Notes: generated from the letters alone by a model not told the origin. 64,000 bases of DNA from Pedococcus_A sp963730585 (GCA_963730585.1 CAVSSL010000006.1:186001-250000); one strand, 5' to 3'. Shown: positions 1-8,838, numbered from the stretch's first letter. Program-made: numbers and translations.

Positions 1-1
1 C

Positions 2-163
2 GTCTCCAACGTCGAGCACGTCCTCGTCGACGGGATCTTCCGCAAGCGCGACTTCCGGCTGCTGGCCGACCTGGGCGCGGCCGTGTCCCGGGTGCAGGCG
101 TCGCGCGACCACCTGGTCGACGCGGCTGCCGAGGCGGCGAAGGCGAAGGAGTCGGCTGCGTGA
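2..163 (+). CDS. C-terminal fragment of an amidohydrolase-family enzyme (5' end outside window)
   Basis: The frame is open from the window edge to the TGA at 161-163, giving about 53 residues. It contains a VLVDG turn followed by an aspartate-rich helix and the SRDHLV tail seen at the C-terminus of metal-dependent deaminases/amidohydrolases of the cytosine deaminase / 8-oxoguanine deaminase / TrzN group. The catalytic metal-binding part lies outside the window, so the substrate cannot be read. The stop overlaps the GTG start of the next gene (GTGA), so it is probably the upstream member of the same operon. A purine- or ureide-related substrate is an inference from the downstream genes only. 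Confidence 0.6.
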   Translation, partial: VSNVEHVLVDGIFRKRDFRLLADLGAAVSRVQASRDHLVDAAAEAAKAKESAA

Positions 164-1062
164 CCCACCACCTCGTGCGCCGCTCGTCGTCGCGAGAGTG
201 GGCCCCCATCCAGGGCCCCCTCGCGGGGGCGCCGGGGTATGCCGCGTGGCCGGTCGTCGACGCCGGCACCCCTGCGGTGCACACCGGTTTCGGCCTGGGC
301 CGGTTCGAACCGGGCGGTGCGCTGCCGGCGCACGTCCACTCTTACGAGGAGAGCCTGTACGTCCTGGAGGGCCAGGTCGTGGTGCAGACCGCCGGCGAGG
401 CGGTCTGGCTCGGGCCCGGCGACTACGGGCTGGTGCCGATCGGGGTCCCGCACTCGCTGCGCAACGACAGCTCCGGCGACGTCGTGTTCGCACGTATGTC
501 GGCGCCCACGCCCCGGCCGGAGCACGACCACGACACCTTCGTCGTGCCGGAGCTGGCGCAGACCGAGCCGGTGGCCGCCGACGTTCGCGACCCGAGGGTG
601 CGCCGCTACGGGCACATCGACGCCGCAGCGATGGACCCCGGGCTCCAGACCCAGGACCGGCTCGCGGTGTCGGCAAGCATGCGCACGGCCCTGCTCGTCT
701 ACAGCGGGATCGCGGTGAAGATGATGGTCGACTCCGACCTCGGCGCCACGCAGTCGACGATGTTCATGGTGCAGTACGAACCGGACGGCGTGGCGGGCGC
801 GCACGACCACCCGTTCGAAGAGACCTACCTCATCGTCGAGGGCGCGGTCGAGGCCACCTTCGACGGGACGCCCTACCGGCTCGAGGTCGGGGACGTCGCC
901 TGGGCGGGCGTGGGCTGCGTGCACGGCTTCCGCAACGTGGGCGACGGGCCCGTGCGCTGGTTGGAGACCCAGGCGCCGCAGCCGCCCGGCCGCCACTCCT
1001 ACCGGTTCGCTCGTGACTGGGACTACCTGAGGCAGCGGCTGGGGTCGGGAGGAACAGCATGA
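160..1062 (+). CDS. Bicupin protein, possibly (S)-ureidoglycine aminohydrolase-like
   Basis: A 300-residue protein with two cupin barrels. The first has the metal-ligand pattern HVHSYEE at residues 58-64 and a later His near 98. The second has HDHPFEE at 215-221 and His 255. Both barrels therefore keep the usual two-His/Glu plus His metal site, which suggests either may bind metal. Bicupins of this size include the ureidoglycine aminohydrolase YlbA/UGHY (about 260 residues), as well as quercetinase- and gentisate-type dioxygenases. The neighbours (amidohydrolase, tartronate-semialdehyde-reductase-like dehydrogenase) favour a ureide role, but this is inference. GTG start at 160 overlaps the upstream stop; the stop overlaps the next ATG (ATGA). 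Confidence 0.7.
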   Translation: MTHHLVRRSSSREWAPIQGPLAGAPGYAAWPVVDAGTPAVHTGFGLGRFEPGGALPAHVHSYEESLYVLEGQVVVQTAGEAVWLGPGDYGLVPIGVPHSLRNDSSGDVVFARMSAPTPRPEHDHDTFVVPELAQTEPVAADVRDPRVRRYGHIDAAAMDPGLQTQDRLAVSASMRTALLVYSGIAVKMMVDSDLGATQSTMFMVQYEPDGVAGAHDHPFEETYLIVEGAVEATFDGTPYRLEVGDVAWAGVGCVHGFRNVGDGPVRWLETQAPQPPGRHSYRFARDWDYLRQRLGSGGTA

Positions 1063-1751
1063 GGACCGTGGTCATCGGCGGCACGTCGGGACTCGGGCTG
1101 GAGGTGGCCCGCCAGCGGGCAGCCATCGGCGACGAGGTCGTGCTCACCGGGCGGGAGCCCGCTCGCGCCAAGCAGGTGGCGGCCTCGATCGGGGAGTCCG
1201 CGCGCGGCATACCGCTGGAGCTCGCCGACCCGCACGCCATCGGTGCGGCGCTCGCCGACGTCGGCCCGGTCGACCGGCTGGTGCTGGCGGCGATCGACCG
1301 CGACGCCAACTCGATCGCGGACTACGACATCGACCGGGCGACGCGGCTGGCGACCATCAAGCTGATCGGCTACGCCGAGGTGATCCACGCACTGCGCCCC
1401 GGCATGGGCGAGGGCACGTCGATCGTGGTCTTCGGCGGCCGCGCCAAGGATCGCCCCTACCCCGGGTCGCTGACCGTCTCGACGGTGAACGGCGCGGTGA
1501 CCGGCATGGTCAACGCGCTCGTGCTCGAGCTGGCGCCGATCCGGGTCAACGCGCTCCACCCGGGCATCGTCGGCGACAGCCCGTACTGGGCGGGCAAGCC
1601 CGAAGCGGTGCTCGAGGGCTACCGCAGCCGGACACCCACCAGGCGGCTGGCGACCATGGCCGACATCGTGGGTGCCGTCGACTTCCTGCTGGAGAACGGC
1701 TCGGTCAACGCGGTCAACCTCTACGTCGACGGCGGGTGGCTGGTCACGTGA
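1059..1751 (+). CDS. SDR-family protein lacking the usual Tyr/Lys catalytic pair
   Basis: A 230-residue Rossmann protein with the N-terminal nucleotide motif GGTSGLGLE (residues 7-15) and the C-terminal SDR patterns RVNALHPG and DGGWL. At the place where YxxxK is expected the sequence reads VSTVN (140-144), so the catalytic Tyr is Val and the Lys is Asn. The rest of the fold is intact, which makes this a divergent or catalytically altered short-chain dehydrogenase rather than an obvious pseudogene. It starts with an ATGA overlap on the bicupin gene and ends with a GTGA overlap on the next dehydrogenase, so the three are translationally coupled. Residue 51 is encoded by the very rare ATA codon because a GTATGCCG motif lies there. 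Confidence 0.75.
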   Translation: MRTVVIGGTSGLGLEVARQRAAIGDEVVLTGREPARAKQVAASIGESARGIPLELADPHAIGAALADVGPVDRLVLAAIDRDANSIADYDIDRATRLATIKLIGYAEVIHALRPGMGEGTSIVVFGGRAKDRPYPGSLTVSTVNGAVTGMVNALVLELAPIRVNALHPGIVGDSPYWAGKPEAVLEGYRSRTPTRRLATMADIVGAVDFLLENGSVNAVNLYVDGGWLVT

Positions 1752-2635
1752 CCGACGCTCTCCGCGTGGCCCTGCTCGGGACCGGGCGCATGGGGTCGGC
1801 CATGGTGGGACGGCTGGCCGGCGCCGGCCACCACGTCACCGTGTGGAACCGCACCCGCGAGCGGGCCGAGGCGGTGGCGGAGAGGCACGGAGCCGCGGTG
1901 GCCCCGACCCCGCGACAGGCCGTCCACGAGGTGGCCGTCGTGGTCGTGTCCCTGGCCGACGACGCCGCCGTACGGGCCGCTTACGAGGGCGAGGACGGTC
2001 TCGTCGCGGGGCTGCGGGCGGGTCAGGTCGTCGCCGACACGAGCACCGTCGACCCCGAGACGCTGCGAGCCCTGGAGCCGTCGGTGGCCGCGACCGGGGC
2101 ATGGCTGCTGGACACACCCGTGTCGGGCAGCGTCGCCTCGGTCGAGGCGGGCTCGCTGCTCGTCATGGCCGGCGGCGAGATGGCGGCTCTCGAGCGGGCC
2201 AGGCCGGCGCTGGAGGCCATGGCCAGCCGCATCGTGCACCTCGGGCCGCTGGGCACCGGGGCCACGATGAAGCTCGTCGTCAACGCCATGGTGCACGCGC
2301 TCGACGTGGCGCTGTCCGAGGCGCTCGTGCTCGCCGAGCGGGCGGGGGTGGAGCGGGCGGCGGCCTACGACGTCATCGCGGCGAGCGCCGTGGGGGCTCC
2401 CTTCGTCGCCTACAAGCGCGAGGCGTTCCTCCACCCCGAGGCCGCGCCCGTGGCCTTCGCCCTCGACCTCGTCGCCAAGGACCTCGCGCTGGCCGATGCG
2501 CTCGCCAGCCGGGTCGGTGCGCCCATGCGCCAGCTGGAGGTCAACCGCGAGGTGGTGGGTGGGGCGGTCGCAGCCGGGCTGGGCGGTGCCGACCTCAGCG
2601 CGGTGGCGCGCTTCCTGCGAGGTCGGACCGGCTGA
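1748..2635 (+). CDS. Beta-hydroxyacid dehydrogenase (tartronate semialdehyde reductase / 3-hydroxyisobutyrate dehydrogenase family)
   Basis: About 295 residues. The N-terminal NAD(P) site GTGRMG is at 11-16, the substrate-binding signature DTPVSGS around 122-128, and the conserved catalytic Lys in GATMKLVVNA at about 175, followed by the all-helical C-terminal domain. These are the hallmarks of the HIBADH/GlxR family. Reduction of tartronate semialdehyde to glycerate would suit a ureide/glyoxylate operon, but specificity among family members cannot be read. I chose GTG 1748, which gives a GTGA overlap with the preceding stop, as in the first genes here; an in-frame GTG at 1736 is the alternative. 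Confidence 0.75.
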   Translation: MTDALRVALLGTGRMGSAMVGRLAGAGHHVTVWNRTRERAEAVAERHGAAVAPTPRQAVHEVAVVVVSLADDAAVRAAYEGEDGLVAGLRAGQVVADTSTVDPETLRALEPSVAATGAWLLDTPVSGSVASVEAGSLLVMAGGEMAALERARPALEAMASRIVHLGPLGTGATMKLVVNAMVHALDVALSEALVLAERAGVERAAAYDVIAASAVGAPFVAYKREAFLHPEAAPVAFALDLVAKDLALADALASRVGAPMRQLEVNREVVGGAVAAGLGGADLSAVARFLRGRTG

Positions 2636-2722
2636 GGACGCCGGCCGCAGAGACGACTTTTCTCGCCGCGCGCGGCGTTGCACCCCGTGGCGCCGTCCAT
2701 CCTCGGCGACCATGGAGCCCTG

Positions 2723-3970
2723 ATGAGTGTCATGGAGCTTCTGCGTGGTGTCCCGTCCCCGACCAGCGGGGGAGGGGCGCCCGACGGGCAGACCCCGTGG
2801 CACCGGCCAGTCCTGACCGGGGCAGGCACCGCCTTGGCGTCCGCCCTTGTCGTCGTGCTGCCCGCCCTGGTGGCGTGGGTGGCCAGCCCGAAGAGCACCG
2901 TGCCCTGGACCGACGCCCTGGGTGTCGGCGCCAGCCTGTGGCTCCTGGCCGGGGGTGCCTGGCTGCGCGCCGGTGCCGCCTCGATCGCGTTCGTCCCGCT
3001 GTTGCTGACCGCCGGCGTCGTCGCGGCCGCCGTGTGGGGTGCCCTGCACGGGGGCGGCGAAGCGGCCGACGAAGGCCCGGGTGCCGGGCACCGGTGGGGA
3101 ATCCTCCCGCGCCCGCTCGTGCGCGCCCTGGCCCTCTGGGCCGGTGGGTATGCCGCGTGCGCGGGCCTGTGGGCGGCCGTCGCCTCGATCTCCGCTCCCC
3201 GTCCCCAGCTGCTCGGGCTGGTGCTCCCGGTGCTGGTGGTGCCCGCGGTCGCCGCATTCCTCGCCGCACGACGGCTCGTGGCCGGTGACTCCGCGCTGGC
3301 CGGTCCGCGCTGGCGCCGTCCCGACGTCGTCCCCGACGTGGTGCGCCGCGCCATCCGGCCGGCTGCCACGGGAGTCGGCGCGCTGCTCGCCATCGGGATG
3401 GCCGTCGTGGTGCTGCTGGTGGTGCTGCGCTTCGGGCAGGTGCGCCACCTGCACGACGAGCTGGCCGCCGGCGTGGTCGGAGGCGCCGTGCTGACCCTGG
3501 CCCAGGTGCTCTGCCTGCCCAACCTCGGCCTGTGGGCGGTGTCCTTCCTCGCGGGCACCGGCTTCTCCGTCGTCGAGGGTGCCTCCACCACGTGGACCGG
3601 ATCGCGGTCGGGCCTCATGCCGATGGTGCCGGTGCTCGGCGCGCTGCCCGACCCGGGCGCGTTCCCCGGCTGGCTGCCGGCGCTGGCCCTGCTGCCGGTC
3701 GCGGTGGGTGCGCTCATCGGCTGGCGCTCGCTGCGCTCCCTCGCACTGCTCTCCACCACGCGCACCAAGCTGCTCGTCACCGGCACGGCGGTCGCCCTCG
3801 CGGCGGGAGCCGTCGGCGTGCTCGACGCGCTCGCGGGTGGGTCGCTCGGTGCCCAGCGGCTCTCGCACCTCGGGGCTCCCGCCGTTCCGATGACGCTGGC
3901 CCTGCTCGTCGAGCTCGCCCTCGGTGCCGGTCTGGTGCTCGCGTGGGACCGCTGGCGCCTGCGCCGCTGA
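2723..3970 (+). CDS. DUF6350 family multi-pass membrane protein
   Basis: A very hydrophobic protein of about 415 residues with roughly nine to ten predicted membrane segments separated by short Arg/Pro-rich loops. It matches the actinobacterial DUF6350 family (sometimes labelled cell division protein PerM), whose genes usually sit directly upstream of purN and purH. Here purN-purH follow after two extra genes. ATG 2723 is preceded by GGAG at a short distance; an in-frame TTG at 2678 would add 15 non-hydrophobic residues and is less likely. Function is not established for the family. Confidence 0.75.
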   Translation: MSVMELLRGVPSPTSGGGAPDGQTPWHRPVLTGAGTALASALVVVLPALVAWVASPKSTVPWTDALGVGASLWLLAGGAWLRAGAASIAFVPLLLTAGVVAAAVWGALHGGGEAADEGPGAGHRWGILPRPLVRALALWAGGYAACAGLWAAVASISAPRPQLLGLVLPVLVVPAVAAFLAARRLVAGDSALAGPRWRRPDVVPDVVRRAIRPAATGVGALLAIGMAVVVLLVVLRFGQVRHLHDELAAGVVGGAVLTLAQVLCLPNLGLWAVSFLAGTGFSVVEGASTTWTGSRSGLMPMVPVLGALPDPGAFPGWLPALALLPVAVGALIGWRSLRSLALLSTTRTKLLVTGTAVALAAGAVGVLDALAGGSLGAQRLSHLGAPAVPMTLALLVELALGAGLVLAWDRWRLRR

Positions 3971-4024
3971 ACCCTCGTCAAGCTGCGACAAGGAACTACT
4001 GTCTTGAATCACAGAAGGTCGGCC

Positions 4025-5332
4025 ATGTTGTGGCCCGCACTGGTCCTCGCGCTGGCAGCAGTCGCTTGGTGGATCTTCCAGTGGACAGCCCCCACGGGCG
4101 AGGTCCGCAAGGTCTTTTTCGGGGAGATGGGTGCAGCGCTTCTCGGTTCCTCCATCAACGCTGCGACGGCTGGAACCATCGCCTATTACGCGCTTTCCGA
4201 GGAGAGGCGCCGACGCCGAACGGAGCGCGAGTTTGCAGCCATCAAGAGAGAATCTGCTCGCCGGCACACGCTTTCCATGGGGCGGCTGAAGATCGAGAAC
4301 ACGATCATCGTGGCTGCTACTCGCGAACGAGGCGAGCCCTCCGTCGTCTTCGACTTCGACCCGCTCGACGACTCCGCACCGAAGAGGCAGCCCGAGGGGT
4401 GGGCCGTGTTGGAAGCAGACCGGCTGTCCCGTATGAAGTACGAAGCTGCCTGCGCAAACGTACCGTTCACCGATGACCCGGCGGTCGACATGGTCAGTGC
4501 TGGCATCACACAGCTGAGGCGACACAGCGAGGACGGAAAGACGCATTTCAGGGTCGTTCCCCGGCTCACTACCTACCACCTGTGGGCAGCCACGAGTGCC
4601 CGCTTGGACGACCCACTCAGCGAAGCGGAGAAGAAGGCCGTGCCGGGGGAGGGGGAAACGCTGCGCGAACGGTTCGCCAGGAACCCGACGCGGCTGGAGG
4701 ATGTGCTGGATCTTCCCTCTCCAGCGAAGATCGGCGTGGGAGTTGTTGTCGTGACCGCCGACAACCAGATGGTTCTTGGGCTGCGTGGAAGAACCTTCGT
4801 TGCGAGCAACTTCGACACCGAACTGGCTGGCGGTCACGTTCCGGTTCACTTCGTGGCGGAGGGCATGAGCCCCGAAGACCGGGATGAGAACGGACGGCTG
4901 TCGCCCGACGAGACCGCCCTGCGCGGCATGTTCGAAGAGCTGGGTATCGAGTTCAGCACCGCTGAGCGCTTGGCCAAGTTGCGGCAGACGGGAGTCTTCT
5001 TCGACACCCAGCGTTGGCAACCATGCTTCGCATATGTTGCTCACCTGGACATGAGCTTCGACGAGCTCTTGACGACGATCACGTCGGCCGCCGACTTCTG
5101 GGAGGCGGATCAGATCATCCCGTTGCCGTTCGACCCCGACAACCCGCTGACGAAGTCACTCATGCTGGGTGTCGACGGTCGTTACTGCTTCGCTTCGAAT
5201 CATGCCCACGCGCTGGCCTACTTCGCGCTTCTGCACCAGTACGGCCTCCGTCACATGCAAGATGCGATGCGGGGCGGTCGTGTGAGGGCCAGGCAGGTCC
5301 GGGCCGAACAACTGGTGGGGCGCTCGCTCTGA
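4025..5332 (+). CDS. Membrane-anchored protein with a degenerate Nudix-like domain
   Basis: About 435 residues. Two membrane segments (about 2-20 and 36-57) are followed by a very basic helix (RRRRR near 61-65), a middle region without recognised motifs, and a C-terminal Nudix-like domain from about 236. That domain has a GVGVVVVTADN first strand and the helix ETALRGMFEELGI (296-308). Compared with REUxEExGU, the first Glu is Gly while the EE pair is kept. Base composition is clearly lower in GC than the flanks and codon choice is less biased, which suggests recent acquisition. ATG 4025 has AGAAGG six bases upstream; TTG 4004 is the alternative start. Function is unknown; membrane-tethered Nudix proteins occur in nucleotide-signalling or defence contexts, but nothing here proves that. 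Confidence 0.6.
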   Translation: MLWPALVLALAAVAWWIFQWTAPTGEVRKVFFGEMGAALLGSSINAATAGTIAYYALSEERRRRRTEREFAAIKRESARRHTLSMGRLKIENTIIVAATRERGEPSVVFDFDPLDDSAPKRQPEGWAVLEADRLSRMKYEAACANVPFTDDPAVDMVSAGITQLRRHSEDGKTHFRVVPRLTTYHLWAATSARLDDPLSEAEKKAVPGEGETLRERFARNPTRLEDVLDLPSPAKIGVGVVVVTADNQMVLGLRGRTFVASNFDTELAGGHVPVHFVAEGMSPEDRDENGRLSPDETALRGMFEELGIEFSTAERLAKLRQTGVFFDTQRWQPCFAYVAHLDMSFDELLTTITSAADFWEADQIIPLPFDPDNPLTKSLMLGVDGRYCFASNHAHALAYFALLHQYGLRHMQDAMRGGRVRARQVRAEQLVGRSL

Positions 5333-5416
5333 GTGTCTACCGAGGTCCCATCCGCTCCGTGCCACGCGGGCGTGACTCGGGATGCCGATGGCTGGGGTGC
5401 GTGTGACCGTGTCGTC

Positions 5417-6409
5417 ATGACGCGATTCGGGTACACCCTCATGACGGAGCAGTCCGGACCCCGCGACCTCGTCCGCTATGCCGTCGCCGCAGAACAGGCC
5501 GGCTTCGACTTCGAGGTCTCCAGCGACCACTACTCGCCGTGGCTGACCGAACAGGGCCACGCACCCTACGCCTGGAGCGTCCTGGGTGCCGTGGCCCAGG
5601 CGACCGAGCGGGTCGACCTGATGACCTACGTGACCTGTCCGACGATGCGCTACCACCCCGCCGTCGTCGCGCAGAAGGCCGCGACGATGCAGCTGCTCAG
5701 CGACGGCCGGTTCACCCTCGGCGTCGGCAGCGGCGAGAACCTCAACGAGCACGTGGTCGGCGAGGGCTGGCCCATGGTCGACGTTCGGCAGAACATGCTC
5801 GCCGAGGCCGTTCACATCATCCGCGAGCTGCACACCGGCGAGCTCGTCACGTGGGAGGGCGACTACTTCCGCGTCGACTCCGCCCGGGTGTGGGACGTGC
5901 CGGAGGGTGGCGTGCCGATCGGGATCGCCGTCTCGGGCGAGAAGTCCATCGAGCTGTTCGCCCCGCTCGGCGACCACCTCATCGCGGTCGAGCCGGACGC
6001 CGACCTCGTCAAGGGCTGGCAGGCGGCCCGGAAGGGCGCGGGTGACGTGCTTGCCTCCTCCTCGAGGACCATCGGGCAGATCCCGATCTGCTGGGGCCGA
6101 GACCAGGAGGCTGCGGTGCAGAAGGCGCACGAGCAGTTCCGGTGGTTCGCCGGTGGCTGGGCCGTCAATGCCGACCTGCCGACCCCTGCCGGCTTCTCGG
6201 GCGCCACGCAGCTCATCACCCCCGACCAGGTGGCCGAACAGATCCCGTGCGGGCCGGACCTCGACCGCATCGTCGAGGCGGTCAAGCCCTACTGGGAGGC
6301 CGGGTTCACCGACGTCGCGCTGGTGCAGATCGGCGACGAGGGCCAGGACGAGTTCCTCGCCGAGGCGGCGCAGGACGTGCTCAAGGCGCTGCGAGCCGCC
6401 GCACCCTGA
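5417..6409 (+). CDS. LLM-class F420-dependent oxidoreductase (G6PDH-related family)
   Basis: About 330 residues, a luciferase-like TIM barrel. The start FGYTLMTEQSGP, the SDHYSPW strand and the GVGSGENLNEHVVG segment are typical of the actinobacterial family related to F420-dependent glucose-6-phosphate dehydrogenase. The cofactor would be reduced F420 or FMN; the substrate is not readable. I chose ATG 5417 because homologues begin with MTRFGYT; an in-frame GTG at 5333 directly after the previous stop would add 28 unlikely residues. The gene is followed by a hairpin at 6410-6482. It and the preceding gene separate DUF6350 from purN, which are normally adjacent. Confidence 0.8.
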   Translation: MTRFGYTLMTEQSGPRDLVRYAVAAEQAGFDFEVSSDHYSPWLTEQGHAPYAWSVLGAVAQATERVDLMTYVTCPTMRYHPAVVAQKAATMQLLSDGRFTLGVGSGENLNEHVVGEGWPMVDVRQNMLAEAVHIIRELHTGELVTWEGDYFRVDSARVWDVPEGGVPIGIAVSGEKSIELFAPLGDHLIAVEPDADLVKGWQAARKGAGDVLASSSRTIGQIPICWGRDQEAAVQKAHEQFRWFAGGWAVNADLPTPAGFSGATQLITPDQVAEQIPCGPDLDRIVEAVKPYWEAGFTDVALVQIGDEGQDEFLAEAAQDVLKALRAAAP

Positions 6410-6482
6410 CGACGATGTATGCCGTGGGAGCGGTCCACGGTTGCGGGCGCCGCGAAAGCCGCTCCTGCGGCATACGAAGTCG
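6410..6482. terminator. Long imperfect hairpin containing two inverted GTATGCCG copies
   Basis: The arms at 6417-6433 and 6459-6475 pair at 15 of 17 positions (GTATGCCG-nn-GGAGCGG), around a 25-base loop. It lies directly after the LLM oxidoreductase stop and before purN, with no T-run, so terminator function is inferred. The right arm (6458-6482) is 22/25 identical to the right arm of the hairpin at 28486-28558, so this is also a dispersed palindromic repeat. Confidence 0.6.
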
Positions 6483-6543
6483 GGAGCGCCCGCGGAGCGG
6501 ACGCGGCGGCGGGGGCCCGGCGCGGTGGCGATATCGTCGCAGC

Positions 6544-7185
6544 GTGACCGCGCCCGAGGCCGCCACCGCCCCGCCTGCCCGTGCTGGCAGCGCCGGCATC
6601 GTCGTCCTCGTCTCCGGCAGCGGCACCAACCTCCAGGCCCTCATCGACGCCGCGGCCGACCCCGCCTACGGGGTCCGCATCCTCGCCGTCGGGGCCGACC
6701 GCGACGGCATCGCGGGCCTCGAACGCGCCGAGCGCGCCGGCATACCGACGTTCGTGTGCCAGGTGGGCGACTTCGCCGACCGCGCCGCGTGGGACGCCGC
6801 GCTGGCCGAGGCCATCGGCGCCCACGCGCCCGGGCTCGTCGTCTCCGCCGGCTTCATGAAGATCCTCGGCCCCGAGGTGCTGGGGCGCTTCACCGTCGTC
6901 AACACCCACCCGGCCCTGCTGCCGGCCTTCCCCGGCGCGCACGCCGTCCGCGACGCCATGGCCTATGGCGCCAAGGTGACCGGCTGCACCGTGCACGTCG
7001 TCGACGCGGGTGTCGACACCGGGCCGGTCATCGCGCAGACCGCCGTGGAGGTGCGCGACGACGACACCGAGGAGTCGCTCCACGAGCGCATCAAGACCGT
7101 CGAGCGCCGCATGCTCGTCGACGTCGTGGGCCGCGCGGCCCGCGAAGGAGTCACCGTCACCGACCGAAAGGCCACGATCCCGTGA
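6544..7185 (+). CDS. purN: Phosphoribosylglycinamide formyltransferase
   Basis: 213 residues. It carries the GAR-binding loop VSGSGTNLQALID near the N-terminus, the catalytic segment NTHPALLPAFPGAH (Asn and His of the formyl-transfer site) and the folate-site segment VDAGVDTGPVI with the catalytic Asp. It transfers formyl from 10-formyl-THF to GAR in de novo purine synthesis. GTG 6544 is taken as the start; homologues begin shortly before the GIVVLVSGSGTN strand. The stop overlaps the purH start (GTGA at 7182-7185), so purN and purH are coupled. A GTATGCCG motif inside the gene forces an ATA isoleucine codon (AGIPT). Confidence 0.92.
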   Translation: MTAPEAATAPPARAGSAGIVVLVSGSGTNLQALIDAAADPAYGVRILAVGADRDGIAGLERAERAGIPTFVCQVGDFADRAAWDAALAEAIGAHAPGLVVSAGFMKILGPEVLGRFTVVNTHPALLPAFPGAHAVRDAMAYGAKVTGCTVHVVDAGVDTGPVIAQTAVEVRDDDTEESLHERIKTVERRMLVDVVGRAAREGVTVTDRKATIP

Positions 7186-8787
7186 GCGAGCAGACCCAGC
7201 CGTCGTCCGAGGAGCGCCGCCCGATCAGGCGGGCCCTGGTCTCGGTCTACGACAAGACCGGCCTCGACGAGCTGGCGGCCGGCCTGCACGAGGCGGGTGT
7301 CGCCATCGTCTCGACCGGCTCGACCGCGCAGCGCATCGCGTCGGCCGGCGTGCCGGTGACACCCGTGGAGGAGCTCACCGGCTTTCCCGAGTGCCTCGAC
7401 GGCAGGGTCAAGACCCTGCACCCGCGCGTGCACGCCGGCATCCTCGCCGACACCCGCAACCCCGACCACGTGCGCCAGCTCGACGAGCTCGGCGTCGAGG
7501 GTTTCGACCTCGTCGTGGTCAACCTCTACCCGTTCACCGACACCGTGAGGTCGGGCGCCTCGCAGGACGAGTGCGTCGAGCAGATCGACATCGGGGGCCC
7601 CACCATGGTGCGGGCGGCGGCCAAGAACCACGCCAGCGTCGCCATCGTCACCAGCCCCACGGCATACGGCTCAGTGCTCGACGCGGTGCGCGGCGGCGGG
7701 TTCACGCTGGCGCAGCGGCAGCGGCTCGCGGCCGAGGCGTTTGTGCACACCGCGACCTACGACGTCAACGTCGCCTCGTGGATGGGCAACGTCGTGAGCG
7801 ACACCTCCGACGGCAGCGGCTTCCCGGCCTGGGTCGGCGCGACCTGGGAGAAGGCCGCGGTGCTGCGCTACGGCGAGAACCCGCATCAGCGCGCGGCGCT
7901 CTACACCTCTGGCTTCGTCCCCCAGCCGGGGCTCGCGCAGGCCGAGCAGCTGCACGGCAAGGAGATGTCCTACAACAACTACGTCGACGCCGACGCCGCG
8001 GTGCGGGCCGCCTACGACCACGGCGACCAGCCGACGGTGGCGATCATCAAGCACGCCAACCCGTGCGGCATCGCGGTGGGCGAGACGATCGACGTCGCCT
8101 ACGCCAAGGCCCACGCGTGTGACCCCGTTTCGGCGTTCGGCGGCATCATCGCCGCGAACCGACCGGTGACCGCCGAGATGGCCGAGGCGGTCAAGGACGT
8201 GTTCACCGAGGTGGTCGTGGCCCCGGCGTTCGACGACGACGCGCTCGAGATCCTCAAGGGCAAGAAGAACATCCGGCTCCTGACGTGTGCCGCGCCGACT
8301 CGCGGAGGCGTGGAGATCGCGCCCGATCTCCGGCGGACTGCTCATGCAGGCGCGCGACACCGTCGACGCCGAGGTCGAGGGCGGCGGCGACGACCCGTCG
8401 CGCTGGAACCTGGTGTCGGGCGAGGCCGCCGACGAGGCGACGCTGGCCGACCTCGCGTTCGCGTGGAAGGCGATCCGCGCCGTGAAGTCGAACGCCATCC
8501 TGCTCGCGAAGGACGGCGCCTCGGTGGGTGTCGGCATGGGCCAGGTCAACCGGGTGGACTCCTGCCACCTGGCGGTCTCCCGGGCGGGCGACGAGCGGGC
8601 CCGTGGCTCGGTGGCGGCCTCCGACGCCTTCTTCCCCTTCGCCGACGGCTTGCAGGTGCTGCTCGACGCGGGCGTGCGCGCGGTCGTGGCGCCGGGTGGC
8701 TCGATGCGCGACCAGGAGGTCATCGACGCGGCGAAGACGGCCGGCGTCACGATGTACTTCACCGGCACCCGCCACTTCGCCCACTGA
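7182..8787 (+). pseudogene. purH: Bifunctional AICAR formyltransferase / IMP cyclohydrolase, broken by a single extra base
   Basis: The reading frame from GTG 7182 gives the IMP cyclohydrolase domain (ALVSVYDKTGL, STGST, VKTLHPRVHAGIL) and most of the AICAR formyltransferase domain (KHANPCG, SAFGGI), up to KKNIRLL. The frame then breaks near 8319 and continues one frame later with RPISGGLLMQ through to FTGTRHFAH and TGA 8785-8787. Removing one G in the string GATCGCGCCCG restores the conserved motif, and the total span is 1606 bases, i.e. 3n+1. The corrected product would have about 534 residues, the usual length. Because the last two purine steps are essential without salvage, a sequencing/assembly error is more likely than true loss. 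Confidence 0.85.
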
Positions 8788-8806
8788 GACCGACGAGGTG
8801 TATGCC

Positions 8807-8835
8807 GCCGCCGGCCGCTGGTGCCGGCCGGCGGC
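8807..8835. terminator. GC-rich hairpin between convergent purH and exonuclease genes
   Basis: Arms GCCGCCGGCCG (8807-8817) and its complement (8825-8835) enclose a short loop. Position between two convergent genes supports a bidirectional terminator. A GTATGCCG copy (8800-8807) runs into the left arm. Confidence 0.6.
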
Positions 8836-8838
8836 GCG

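Noticed and set aside
1721..5044. Open frame of about 1100 codons on the minus strand opposite the DUF6350 and Nudix-like genes
   Set aside because: Low-complexity, Arg/Gly/Pro/His-rich translation without domains; it is the usual antisense artefact of high GC, and the plus-strand genes have family matches.
4004..6409. Mobile element carrying the Nudix-like and LLM oxidoreductase genes
   Set aside because: No integrase, transposase, direct repeats or attachment site could be seen at the borders; only the composition and the split neighbourhood hint at transfer.
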